Source: Acidobacteriota bacterium
GTDB taxonomy: Bacteria; Acidobacteriota; Thermoanaerobaculia; Multivoradales; Multivoraceae
Length of the DNA stretch: 64,000 nt
Direction of reading: 5' to 3'
Assembly: GCA_028877275.1 (NCBI GenBank)
Contig: JAPPFP010000021.1
Coordinates: 117,450-181,449 of the forward strand
Shown: positions 18,108 to 26,045 of the stretch, in pieces
Numbering within the stretch: position 1 is the first letter of the stretch
Layout: every line of letters starts with the position of its first letter
The notes under the pieces: generated by a model
Database searches by the model: none
Told to the model about the DNA's origin: nothing
The model's input: only the letters and a program-made list of their open reading frames with translations
Program-made: the position numbers and the translations under genes

Positions 18108-19220
18108 TCACGGCGCCCCGCGTTCGATCAGCGCCGCGTACTTTCGGGCCTCTTCGTGCGTGGCGTCCAGCCTCAGCGCGCGTTCGACGTGATGGGTGGC
18201 CTCCGCCATGCGGCCGGTCGCCAGGTAGACCCTGACCAGTCCGAGATGCACCTCCGGAATCTCGGAGTCGGCGCGCAGCGCCTGCCGCATGTAATCGAGC
18301 GCCGTGACGGTGTCGCCGGCCGCGAGTGCCGCGTCGCCACGGTAGACGTAGAAGAACGGGCTGGCACGGTTCAGGTCCTCGAGGAGGTCCAGAACCTCGC
18401 CGGCACGGTCGTGACGGGCCTGGAGCTGGTAGGCGCGAACCAGGTTCGTCAGCAGGGGCACGTTGTCCGGGTGCAGCTCCAGGCCCTTCTCGAGGAAGCG
18501 GACGGCGTCGTCGAGCCGGTTTCGGCGTAGCGCCACGATGGCGTGGTTGTTGATTGCCTTGTCGAAGTCGGGGGTCAGCTGGACCGCGATTTCCAGCCAG
18601 CGTTCGGCGGCATCCAGGTCGTCGTTCATGAGCGCTTCGGCGCCCAGATTGTTGTAGTAGTGGCCGGTGGCCGCGAGGTCGGTTATCGGCCGGAAGTCGC
18701 GGTAGGACTTCGGCCGGTACGGAAGGAAGTCGTAGGTCGCCATCTCGCCGTCCACGTACATGCCGGCGACGATGTGACCGCGACTGACCACGATGCCGTC
18801 CTGGTAGTTCCAGCGCTGATAGTCCTCGACCTCGACGAAGAAGGGGTTCAGGCGTCGCTCGCGACCGACCGCCACGAACAGGTTGACGAACGAGAGGCAG
18901 TTTCCCGTGGCCGTTCCGAAGGTTTCCATCGCCGTGTGGGTCGGCGTGAGCGCGTACTCCAGATCGATCCACCCGAAGATGAAATCGAGCACGGCGTCGC
19001 GCCGGCGCGCCTCGCTTCCCGCCGGACTGATGCGCTCGTCGACCGCTTGTCGCAACTCCTCGTCGATGGCGAACGGGATGGTGACCTGCTGCTGCCACGC
19101 TGGACCCAGGCGGCGCTCGAACTCGGAGGCCAGCGCCAGAGAGCCGTCAAAGGGGACATAGCCGGCGCAGGCCGTCGCCAGGGCCAGAGGCAGAAGCAGC
19201 AGGGCATGCCGGGCCGGCAT
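18108..19220 (-). CDS. Transglutaminase-like lipoprotein with C-terminal TPR repeats
   Basis: 370 residues from ATG 19220, which directly precedes a lipoprotein signal ending in the lipobox ALATAC. An in-frame ATG 36 codons upstream would give an implausible N-terminus. The first half looks like a transglutaminase/cysteine-protease fold: GNCLSFVNLF supplies a candidate catalytic Cys, RGHIVAGM the His and ATYDFLP the Asp, in the right order and spacing. The second half (about residues 180-370) holds four or five TPR units such as YYNNLGAEALMNDDLDAAERW. Likely a periplasm-facing scaffold or peptidase-like protein. No operon partner is clear, since the VWFA genes start 73 bp downstream of its stop. 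Confidence 0.7.
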   Translation of the reverse strand: MPARHALLLLPLALATACAGYVPFDGSLALASEFERRLGPAWQQQVTIPFAIDEELRQAVDERISPAGSEARRRDAVLDFIFGWIDLEYALTPTHTAMETFGTATGNCLSFVNLFVAVGRERRLNPFFVEVEDYQRWNYQDGIVVSRGHIVAGMYVDGEMATYDFLPYRPKSYRDFRPITDLAATGHYYNNLGAEALMNDDLDAAERWLEIAVQLTPDFDKAINNHAIVALRRNRLDDAVRFLEKGLELHPDNVPLLTNLVRAYQLQARHDRAGEVLDLLEDLNRASPFFYVYRGDAALAAGDTVTALDYMRQALRADSEIPEVHLGLVRVYLATGRMAEATHHVERALRLDATHEEARKYAALIERGAP

Positions 19221-19691
19221 GTGAGCGTCGGTGCGACGGCATGGACGGGGAGGCTTCATCGGGCGGCGCGGGGAAGGGCGACGGGTCGGCGGCGCGGAGA
19301 GACCGCTGCCGTGGACAACCGGCTCCATCTACTGTACGATGCCTTCACTCGACAGGTTTGTTCCTTGGGGCGCATCCGTCACGGCTTCGTCCGGCGGGCG
19401 GTACTCCGTCAGTCAGGACTTGGCCCTATGGATCCTTTGGCGTGGCGTCCTCGCACTTCGGTTCGGTCAGTAGACGGTCACCAGTACTCGTCAGCGCCGG
19501 AACAGGATAAGCCCAGCGAAGCAGGTCACCTAGCGAGAAGCTTCAAGATAATGGACAAGGAGCACATTTTTGGATGGGCCGCCGGGTGCCATCGCGCCAG
19601 TTTGGCGCGGGTGGGATCCTGGTCGGGCGGCAAAGCCCGTAGTGGAAGGGGTTCTCGGCCAGCGTTGAGGATGGCCGGGCACTGGCCGATT

Positions 19692-19706
19692 TGGCATACT
19701 CCTTGC
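19692..19706 (+). promoter_or_regulatory. Sigma-54 (RpoN) type -24/-12 promoter for the TonB-dependent receptor
   Basis: TGGCATACTCCTTGC matches the TGGCAC-N5-TTGC consensus with GG and GC exactly 10 nt apart, the invariant spacing for RpoN promoters. It lies on the same strand as the receptor gene. Transcription would start near 19718 and give a leader of about 110 nt. An enhancer-binding protein site has not been located. Confidence 0.65.
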
Positions 19707-19752
19707 GGGATTTCCGACACTGTGGGTGAGCCGCTCAGGCTCCGCCCAAACC

Positions 19753-19797
19753 GCGAGAGGTGGCTTCGGGCCGTCTAGGCCGCCCGCGATCTCTCGC
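19753..19797 (+). promoter_or_regulatory. Stem-loop in the leader of the TonB-dependent receptor mRNA
   Basis: GCGAGAG (19753-19759) pairs with CTCTCGC (19791-19797). Inside it, CGGGC pairs with GCCCG. The structure ends 14 nt before the GGAGGGA Shine-Dalgarno at 19811-19817. It could stabilise the message or control translation; no known riboswitch class is recognised. Confidence 0.4.
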
Positions 19798-19828
19798 ACA
19801 AACTCACTTCGGAGGGAGTAACGAACGC

Positions 19829-22729
19829 ATGAGTAGACGCCTCGTTTCGACGTTCAGCGTCATCCTTTTCCTGTTCGTCGCCGGCCTCGCCTTTGGCCAA
19901 GCGTCGCCGACGGGCAATCTCTACGGCACGGTCACGGACGAATCCGGCGCCGCACTGCCGGGAGTGATGGTTACCGTCGCCGGCATCGGTGCGCCGCGGA
20001 CGCAGTTCACCGACGCCAACGGCAACTGGCGCTTCCTGGCGCTCGATCCGGGCGCCTACACCGTGACGGCCGAACTCGACGGCTTCGGCGGGCTTCAGTT
20101 CCCCGATGTCGTCGTCGCCGTCGGCAAGAACACCAGCGTGCCTCTTGTGCTGAGCGCAGCCCTTGAGGAGACGATCACCGTCACGTCGGAAAGCCCGCTG
20201 CTCGACGAGCGCAGGCTGTCGACGGGCACCAACGTGAGCCAGGTCGAGCTGGAGAAGATCCCGACCGCGCGCGATCCCTGGGCCCTGCTGTCGCAGACCC
20301 CGGGCGTGCTCGTCGACCGCGTCAACGTGGGCGGCAACGAGTCGGGGCAGCAGTCCGCGTTCCGCGCACCGGGAGTCAGTGGCAACCAGAACGACTTCCA
20401 GATGGACGGCACGTCGATCACCGACATGGCGGCCACGGGCGCTTCGCCGACCTACTACGACTTCGACCAGTTCGCCGAGATGTCGTTCACGACCGGCGGT
20501 ACGGACGTGAAGAAGAACAGCGCCGGCGTGCAGGTGAACCTGGTGACGAAGCGCGGCACGAACGAGTTCCGCGGTTCCGCCCGGTTCTACAACACGCAGC
20601 GCAACGGCTACTTCGGCGGCGCGCTCAAGCAGTCGCAGCCGAACATCGATAGCGAGCTGTACAAGGCGAACTTCCAGACCAATCTGGCTGGCGCGCAGAT
20701 CCGGAAGATCGAGGACATCGGCTTCGAGGCCGGTGGCGCCGCGATCCAGGATCGCCTGTTCTTCTGGGGCAGCTGGGGTCAGAACGACATCCAGCAGAAC
20801 GCGTCGAACGGTCTCGCCGACGACACGATCCTCGAGAACACGGCGCTCAAGGCGAACGGCCAGATCACGAGTTCGAACTCGCTGGTCGCCTCGTTCAACA
20901 ACGGCGACAAGCTGAAGTTCGGGCGCGGCGCGGGTACCTCGCGGTCGGCTCCGACCACCTGGAACCAGCGTGGTCCTTCGGCGCAGTACCGGTTGGAGGA
21001 CACCCATGTGTTCTCGGCCAACTTCTTCCTGACCGGCACGTACTCGCACGGCGACTTCGGCTTCGCGCTGCTCGCCCGCGGCACCCGGTCGGACGAGGAC
21101 GGCCTCCATCCGGACGCCCTCGACCCCCGCTGGGAGGATGGCGTCTGGCAGGACAACTTCCTCTCGGGTGGCAGTGCGCGACCGTTCGACTCCTACCAGG
21201 TCGACACGTCCTACTTCTTCACCACGGGCGCGTCGGTCAACCACGAGTTGAACGTCGGCGGACGGTTCCGCGAGTTCCTCCAGAACTCGGACTTCGCCTG
21301 GGGCCCGCGCGATGTGTTCCATCGCACGTTCAGCTTCGGGCCCGTGAGCGTCGCACATCGCGGCCAGACGGGTCTCGCGGTTTCCGAGTACAGCGCCATC
21401 TGGGCTCAGGACACGATCACGCTGGGCAAGGCGACGATCAACGTCGGGCTCCGGTGGGACGATCAGACCGGCCACAATGAGGCATTCAACCGGCCGGCTC
21501 ATCCGATCGCGGCGTACCAGAACATCTTCCCCGCAACGAACTTCCGGGGCTCGGACGCCGGCTTCTCCTGGTCGACCATCGCGCCCAGGATTGGCGCCAC
21601 CTACGCCCTCGGTGAGGAGCGTAAGACCCTGGTCCGCGCCAGCGTGTCCCAGTTCTACGATCAGATGGGATCGGGCTGGGTGACCAGGAACTCGCCATTC
21701 GGCGACGTCTACGGCTACTTCGATTCGCTGTCGGGCGATCTGTTGTTCTGGGGCGGCTTCGATCCGACCGATCCGCTGAAGGTCGTCGACACGACCGATT
21801 CGGGCCTGGACGCTCCTATCACCCAGGAGATCCTGGCCTCGGTCGAGCACGCGTTTCTGCCGGAGTTCGTCGTCGCGTTCACCGTTACGTCGCGTTCAGT
21901 CGACGACCTGATTGACGGTTACACCCTGGTGAGGGAGTCGAACGGCAACGTCCGGGCTCTCAACGGGAGTGACTACGCGAAGGCCGGCGACTTGACGGCG
22001 ACGCTGCCGCGGATCGGCCGCGAGGTCACCGTTCCGTACTACTCCGCTCCAGACGGCACCTTGGCGTCGACGGGCGGCAACCACGTGACGAACGGCGTGC
22101 GGGGCCGCGACTATCTGGGCTACTCGATCAGCTTCACCAAGCGGCTGGCGAATCGCTGGATGGCCCGGGGCTTCTACCAGTACGGTCAGGGCGAGTGCCG
22201 GATCCCCAGCTCGTACTACAACTACGCCAGCCGGCAGATCGGCCGCGCGGGTTGTGCGGACGGCGACCTCTACCTGACCCGGTCGACCGGCTCGGGCAAG
22301 GGCGAGCGGTTCATGCAGTCGAGCTGGACCTACAGCCTGAACGGCATGTACCAGGTGATGCCGGACCGGCCGTGGGGCTTCAACGTCTCGGCGAACCTCA
22401 CCGGCCGCGAGGGCTACCCGCTGGCCTACTACGAGACCGGCGTTCCGGTCATCCATCTGGGCCGCCGGACTAGCACGACGGTCAACCTGTCGCCGGACTA
22501 CGACCAGTACCGGTTGGACGACATCCAGACGATCGACTTCCGGGTCGAGAAGGAGATCGCCCTGCAGGGTCCGGTGAACATGACCTTCGGTATCGACGTG
22601 TTCAACCTGACGAACGAGGGTACCGGTCTGGCCTACCTGCTGGACGCGTCGGCTACCAACGCCGGCAACCTGGACGACAACATTTCGCCGCGCATCTACC
22701 GCTTCGGTGTGCGCCTGAACTGGAAGTAG
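19829..22729 (+). CDS. TonB-dependent outer-membrane receptor with carboxypeptidase-regulatory-like N-domain
   Basis: 966 residues from ATG 19829, which has GGAGGGA 11 nt upstream; longer in-frame starts run into the leader. The signal peptide ends at LAFGQ (about residue 24). Residues 28-110 form the carboxypeptidase-regulatory-like beta-sandwich (GNLYGTVTDESGAALPG, then GAYTVTAELDGF). A plug domain follows (ETITVTSESPLLDE, QTPGVLVDR, QNDFQMDGTSITD, VQVNLVTKRGTNEF). The rest is a 22-strand type beta-barrel ending in RIYRFGVRLNWK. Such receptors import siderophores, glycans or peptides; the substrate cannot be told. It is a single-gene unit bounded by a sigma-54 type promoter and an intrinsic terminator. 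Confidence 0.9.
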   Translation: MSRRLVSTFSVILFLFVAGLAFGQASPTGNLYGTVTDESGAALPGVMVTVAGIGAPRTQFTDANGNWRFLALDPGAYTVTAELDGFGGLQFPDVVVAVGKNTSVPLVLSAALEETITVTSESPLLDERRLSTGTNVSQVELEKIPTARDPWALLSQTPGVLVDRVNVGGNESGQQSAFRAPGVSGNQNDFQMDGTSITDMAATGASPTYYDFDQFAEMSFTTGGTDVKKNSAGVQVNLVTKRGTNEFRGSARFYNTQRNGYFGGALKQSQPNIDSELYKANFQTNLAGAQIRKIEDIGFEAGGAAIQDRLFFWGSWGQNDIQQNASNGLADDTILENTALKANGQITSSNSLVASFNNGDKLKFGRGAGTSRSAPTTWNQRGPSAQYRLEDTHVFSANFFLTGTYSHGDFGFALLARGTRSDEDGLHPDALDPRWEDGVWQDNFLSGGSARPFDSYQVDTSYFFTTGASVNHELNVGGRFREFLQNSDFAWGPRDVFHRTFSFGPVSVAHRGQTGLAVSEYSAIWAQDTITLGKATINVGLRWDDQTGHNEAFNRPAHPIAAYQNIFPATNFRGSDAGFSWSTIAPRIGATYALGEERKTLVRASVSQFYDQMGSGWVTRNSPFGDVYGYFDSLSGDLLFWGGFDPTDPLKVVDTTDSGLDAPITQEILASVEHAFLPEFVVAFTVTSRSVDDLIDGYTLVRESNGNVRALNGSDYAKAGDLTATLPRIGREVTVPYYSAPDGTLASTGGNHVTNGVRGRDYLGYSISFTKRLANRWMARGFYQYGQGECRIPSSYYNYASRQIGRAGCADGDLYLTRSTGSGKGERFMQSSWTYSLNGMYQVMPDRPWGFNVSANLTGREGYPLAYYETGVPVIHLGRRTSTTVNLSPDYDQYRLDDIQTIDFRVEKEIALQGPVNMTFGIDVFNLTNEGTGLAYLLDASATNAGNLDDNISPRIYRFGVRLNWK

Positions 22730-22744
22730 TCCAGAGCCTGAGGT

Positions 22745-22770
22745 CCGTGGCCTGACCTTTCAGGCCGCGG
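22745..22770 (+). other. Hairpin just downstream of the TonB-receptor gene
   Basis: CCGTGGCCTGA and TCAGGCCGCGG form an 11-bp stem with one G-T wobble and a 4-nt loop. There is no following T run. It may protect the 3' end in tandem with the terminator 15 nt further on. Confidence 0.5.
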
Positions 22771-22784
22771 ATCGAAGCGAACTC

Positions 22785-22821
22785 GAAGGGCCGGGGAGGA
22801 TTCCCCGGCCCTTCTTCTTTT
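22785..22821 (+). terminator. Intrinsic (Rho-independent) terminator of the TonB-receptor gene
   Basis: A perfect 12-bp stem GAAGGGCCGGGG/CCCCGGCCCTTC with a 6-nt loop is followed by TTCTTTT. It is the only textbook intrinsic terminator I find in the window. Confidence 0.85.
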
Positions 22822-22908
22822 GTGCGAACCTGCCCCCGGCCCGGGCGGCTGGTGGTAGTAGCATTGACCTTCCAGGCTCCTGGCGGTCTGAGAACGAGTG
22901 GAGGACTC

Positions 22909-23883
22909 ATGAGCTATCGAACGCGTGTCGCCCTCTCGGTGCTGGCCTGCCTGCTTCTCTCTACGGTTGTGTCGGCGCAGGGGTGGGCCGGACGTGGGCG
23001 TCTGAGCGGCAGCGTTGAGGATGCCGACGGCAATCCGGTGGAAGGCGCGAGCGTCGAGCTCACCCTGAACGGGGCGGGCCCCGAGGCGGTCCAGACGAAC
23101 CGCAGAGGGCGTTGGGCCCGCGCGGGTCTGGGCGGTGGCAACTGGGACGTGCTGGTGTCGAAAGCGGGCTTCGTGTCCACGTCGCACACGGCGCTGGTCT
23201 ACGAGTACGCGGCGCCGGCGGACCGGGTCGTGCTGAAGACCGTGCTGGAGCCGGGCGCGGCTTCGACGACCGACGGTTCCGCGGCCGCACTGGCTGAAGG
23301 CGAAGACACGCAGGCGGCGAGAGACCTGCTGGAACAGGGAAACGGCCTGCTCGCCGTCGAGGACTTCGAGGGAGCGATCCAGGTCTTCTCCGAGGCGCTG
23401 CCGTCCCTGCCGGATGGCGCCAAGGCGGCGGTGCTGGTCGCGATCGCCCAGGCGCAGTCTCAGTTGGAACGAGATGACGAGGCGCTGACGACGCTCGAGC
23501 GGGCACTGAGCCTCGCACCGACCAACGTGGACGCCCTGCGCCTGATGAGTCGGCGTCTGACGGCGCTGGGCCGGGCCGACGAGGCCCAGGAGTATCTCGA
23601 GCGGATGCCCGAGGATCAGCGGGCAGATCCGGAGATCCTGGTGCGCGAAGGGGTTGCCGCCTACAACCAGAATGACTTCGAGGGCGCCATCGCGAAGCTC
23701 GATGCGGCGATCGACGCGGCGCCCGATTGGGCCGAGGCTTACTACTTTCGCGGCCTCGCAAACATGGCGGCGGGCAAGAACGACGCCGCGGCGGAGGACT
23801 TCCGGCTCTTGCTGGAACTCGATCCGGAGGGCGAGAGGGCCGGGGAGGCGAAGCAGTTCGCGGAGTACCTGGAATCGCTCTGA
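22909..23883 (+). CDS. Exported TPR protein with carboxypeptidase-regulatory-like domain
   Basis: 324 residues from ATG 22909 with GGAGGA upstream. The signal peptide ends at VVSAQG. Residues about 27-100 form a carboxypeptidase-regulatory-like domain (GRLSGSVEDADGNPVEGASVEL), the same fold as the receptor N-domain just upstream. Residues about 140-320 contain TPR units (AEAYYFRGLANMAAGKNDAAAEDF). It ends in an overlap with the next phosphatase/sulfatase-like gene (CTGA), so the pair should be co-translated. A scaffold assembling an outer-membrane complex is inferred; no enzyme motif is present. Confidence 0.8.
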   Translation: MSYRTRVALSVLACLLLSTVVSAQGWAGRGRLSGSVEDADGNPVEGASVELTLNGAGPEAVQTNRRGRWARAGLGGGNWDVLVSKAGFVSTSHTALVYEYAAPADRVVLKTVLEPGAASTTDGSAAALAEGEDTQAARDLLEQGNGLLAVEDFEGAIQVFSEALPSLPDGAKAAVLVAIAQAQSQLERDDEALTTLERALSLAPTNVDALRLMSRRLTALGRADEAQEYLERMPEDQRADPEILVREGVAAYNQNDFEGAIAKLDAAIDAAPDWAEAYYFRGLANMAAGKNDAAAEDFRLLLELDPEGERAGEAKQFAEYLESL

Positions 23884-26045
23884 GAGTCGTCTGGAGCCTG
23901 GTCGTACTCGCCCTGGCGGCTTGTCGGCCCGCGCCTGAACCCGCGACAATCGCAGCGGACGGAGCTTCGGCGGGCTGGCCCGAAGCGCCGCCGGGGGGCT
24001 TCGCCCGGGACGTGGTTCTGATCACGATCGACACGCTCCGGGCGGACGCGCTCGGCTTCGCCGGCAACGCGAGTGCGGAGACGCCGCACCTGGACCGGCT
24101 GGCTGGGAACGGCTGGGTGTTCGAGCGGGCGCACGCGCACAGCGTGATGACTCTGCCGTCGCACGCGAACCTCCTTACCGGGCAGTTGCCGTATGAGCAT
24201 GGAGTGCGGGACAACGCGGGCTTCGTGCTGCCCGAGGGCGTGCCGACCGCGGCCGAGACCTTCTCCGCCGCCGGCTTCCGGACCGCGGCGTTCGTCGCCG
24301 CCTTTCCGCTTGATGCGCGCTATGGCCTCGACCGCGGCTTCGAGGTCTACGACGACTCCTACCCCGAGGGTTCGACACGGGGTTTCGCCGTCGCCGAGCG
24401 GAGCGGCGGGGAGGTCGTGGCCGCGGCGTCCGCGTGGTGGAACCGCAACGAAGGCGATCCGAGGTTCCTGTGGGTTCATCTGTACGAGCCCCACGTTCCC
24501 TACGAGCCGCCGCCACCGTTCTCCGCCCGCTTCGCCGGCAGCCCGTACCTGGGCGAAGTCGCCGCGGCCGACCACTACGTCGGCCGGTTGCTCGATGACA
24601 TCGTGCCGGCGACGGCGGGTTCCGAGGCACTCGTCGTCGTCACCTCCGATCACGGAGAGGGGCTGGGCGACCATGGCGAGGCGACGCACGGCCTGTTCGC
24701 GTACGAGTCGACGCTTGCGGTTCCGCTCGTGTTCTGGGCGGACGCGTTGGACGCCGCCCGCATCGACTCTCCCGTTCGGCATGTGGACGTGCTGCCGACG
24801 ATGCTCGAGGCCGCCGGCATCGACGTCGGCGTGCTTCCCGGCATCGCCGGTCGCAGCCTCTGGAGGCCGCCGGACACGGAGTCGGCGGGGGAGGAAGACG
24901 CGACCTACTTCGAGGCGCTCAGGCCCAACCTCCAGCGGGGCTGGGCGCCGCTCAGGGGCGTGATCACCTCGGGGCCTTCGGAGAAGCGCGAGGAGAGTGC
25001 GGAACTGTTCAAGTACATCGCGTTGCCCCGGCCGGAGCTCTACGACCTCACTTCCGACCCGGGCGAAGTCCGGAATCTCCACGGAGCGCGTCGAGGGTTC
25101 GCGGAGAGTGTCGCCGCCCTGCTGCCGGTCGAGTCCGAGTGGCCTCCGGTGGCGGGAGCCGTCACGGAAGAGGAGCGGCGGGCTCTTGAGAGTCTGGGCT
25201 ATCTGAGTTCCTCGGGCGGTACCGGGTTGGCGCGGACCTACGGCGAACAGGACGACCCGAAGCTCCTGGTCGACCTCGATCGCATGATTCAGGACTTCTC
25301 CGAGGCGTACCAGGGGGGACGCCTGGAGCGAGCCGAACAGCTCGCACGGCAGACGATTGAACGCCGGCCCCAGATGGGTCTTGGCTACTCGAATCTGGCG
25401 CAGGTGCTGCTGGATCGTGGACGGATCGAGGAGGCGCTCCGGGTAATGGTCGAGGCCGAGCGGCGGGGACTGGCGTCGCTGTTCCTCCAGCGGCAACTGG
25501 CCCTGACGCTGGCCGAGGTCGGCCGGGTCGGGGACGCGGTGCGGCTGATGGAGAGGCATTCCTCCTCGCGCGATCCGGACACGCTGAACGTCCTCGGCCT
25601 GGTCCTTGCCGAGTCAGGACAGTCCCGACGGGCCCGGGAGGTTCTGCTGCGGTCCGTCGAGATCGACGAGCGAAATCCGCAGACAAGGCAGAACCTGGCG
25701 CTGGCGGCGCTTCACGGGGCCGATTGGCCCCTGTGCGAGGAGGAAGCGCGGGCAGCGCTCGCACTCAATCCCGCGCTGCCACTGGCCTGGAACTACCTCG
25801 GCATCGCCCTGTTCAACCAGAACCGGGCCGATGAGGCGATCGAGGCCTGGGAGCGATCCGTGGAACTCGATGCCGGCGATCTGGGAGTGCTCTACAACCT
25901 CGGCAGCGTGGCGGCGCGGTTCGGCCGTGTAGAGATAGCTCAACCGGCTCTTGAGCGCTTCGTACGGGAGGCGTCGGCCCCCGGCGTTCGTGGCCGCTAC
26001 GCGACCGATCTCGCGACAGCCCGAGCCCTGCTGCGCAACCTCTAG
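23880..26045 (+). CDS. Alkaline-phosphatase/sulfatase-superfamily lipoprotein with TPR repeats, Thr nucleophile
   Basis: The lipoprotein signal LVVLALAAC begins right after the previous stop, and the only way to start just before it is CTG at 23880, overlapping the TGA. An ATC at 23874 is the alternative. ATG 23727 lies far inside the upstream gene and gives an implausible N-terminus. From CTG the protein has 721 residues. Sulfatase-fold motifs are ITIDTLRADALGFAG and VTSDHGEGLGDHGE. The nucleophile region reads T-L-P-S-H with Thr91 in place of Cys/Ser, as in the paralogue at 9606, so it should not be a formylglycine sulfatase. TPR units fill about residues 470-721. It abuts the convergent TPR gene with no gap. 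Confidence 0.75.
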   Translation: MRVVWSLVVLALAACRPAPEPATIAADGASAGWPEAPPGGFARDVVLITIDTLRADALGFAGNASAETPHLDRLAGNGWVFERAHAHSVMTLPSHANLLTGQLPYEHGVRDNAGFVLPEGVPTAAETFSAAGFRTAAFVAAFPLDARYGLDRGFEVYDDSYPEGSTRGFAVAERSGGEVVAAASAWWNRNEGDPRFLWVHLYEPHVPYEPPPPFSARFAGSPYLGEVAAADHYVGRLLDDIVPATAGSEALVVVTSDHGEGLGDHGEATHGLFAYESTLAVPLVFWADALDAARIDSPVRHVDVLPTMLEAAGIDVGVLPGIAGRSLWRPPDTESAGEEDATYFEALRPNLQRGWAPLRGVITSGPSEKREESAELFKYIALPRPELYDLTSDPGEVRNLHGARRGFAESVAALLPVESEWPPVAGAVTEEERRALESLGYLSSSGGTGLARTYGEQDDPKLLVDLDRMIQDFSEAYQGGRLERAEQLARQTIERRPQMGLGYSNLAQVLLDRGRIEEALRVMVEAERRGLASLFLQRQLALTLAEVGRVGDAVRLMERHSSSRDPDTLNVLGLVLAESGQSRRAREVLLRSVEIDERNPQTRQNLALAALHGADWPLCEEEARAALALNPALPLAWNYLGIALFNQNRADEAIEAWERSVELDAGDLGVLYNLGSVAARFGRVEIAQPALERFVREASAPGVRGRYATDLATARALLRNL

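Larger units (their letters stand above)
19221..19828. other. Gene-free divergent intergenic region
   Basis: About 600 bp separate the divergent TPR lipoprotein and TonB-receptor genes. I see no credible ORF. It is less G+C-rich near 19530-19580 than its surroundings. It holds a hairpin with a 7-bp stem CGCGCCA/TGGCGCG at 19593-19609, a sigma-54 type promoter at 19692-19706 and a leader stem at 19753-19797, all upstream of the receptor gene. The stretch between 19221 and 19590 shows nothing I can name. Confidence 0.6.

Noticed and set aside
19221..19473. Short + strand open frames such as 19231-19473 in the gene-free region
   Set aside because: No Shine-Dalgarno, no domain or signal peptide, and coding-like third-position bias is not apparent.
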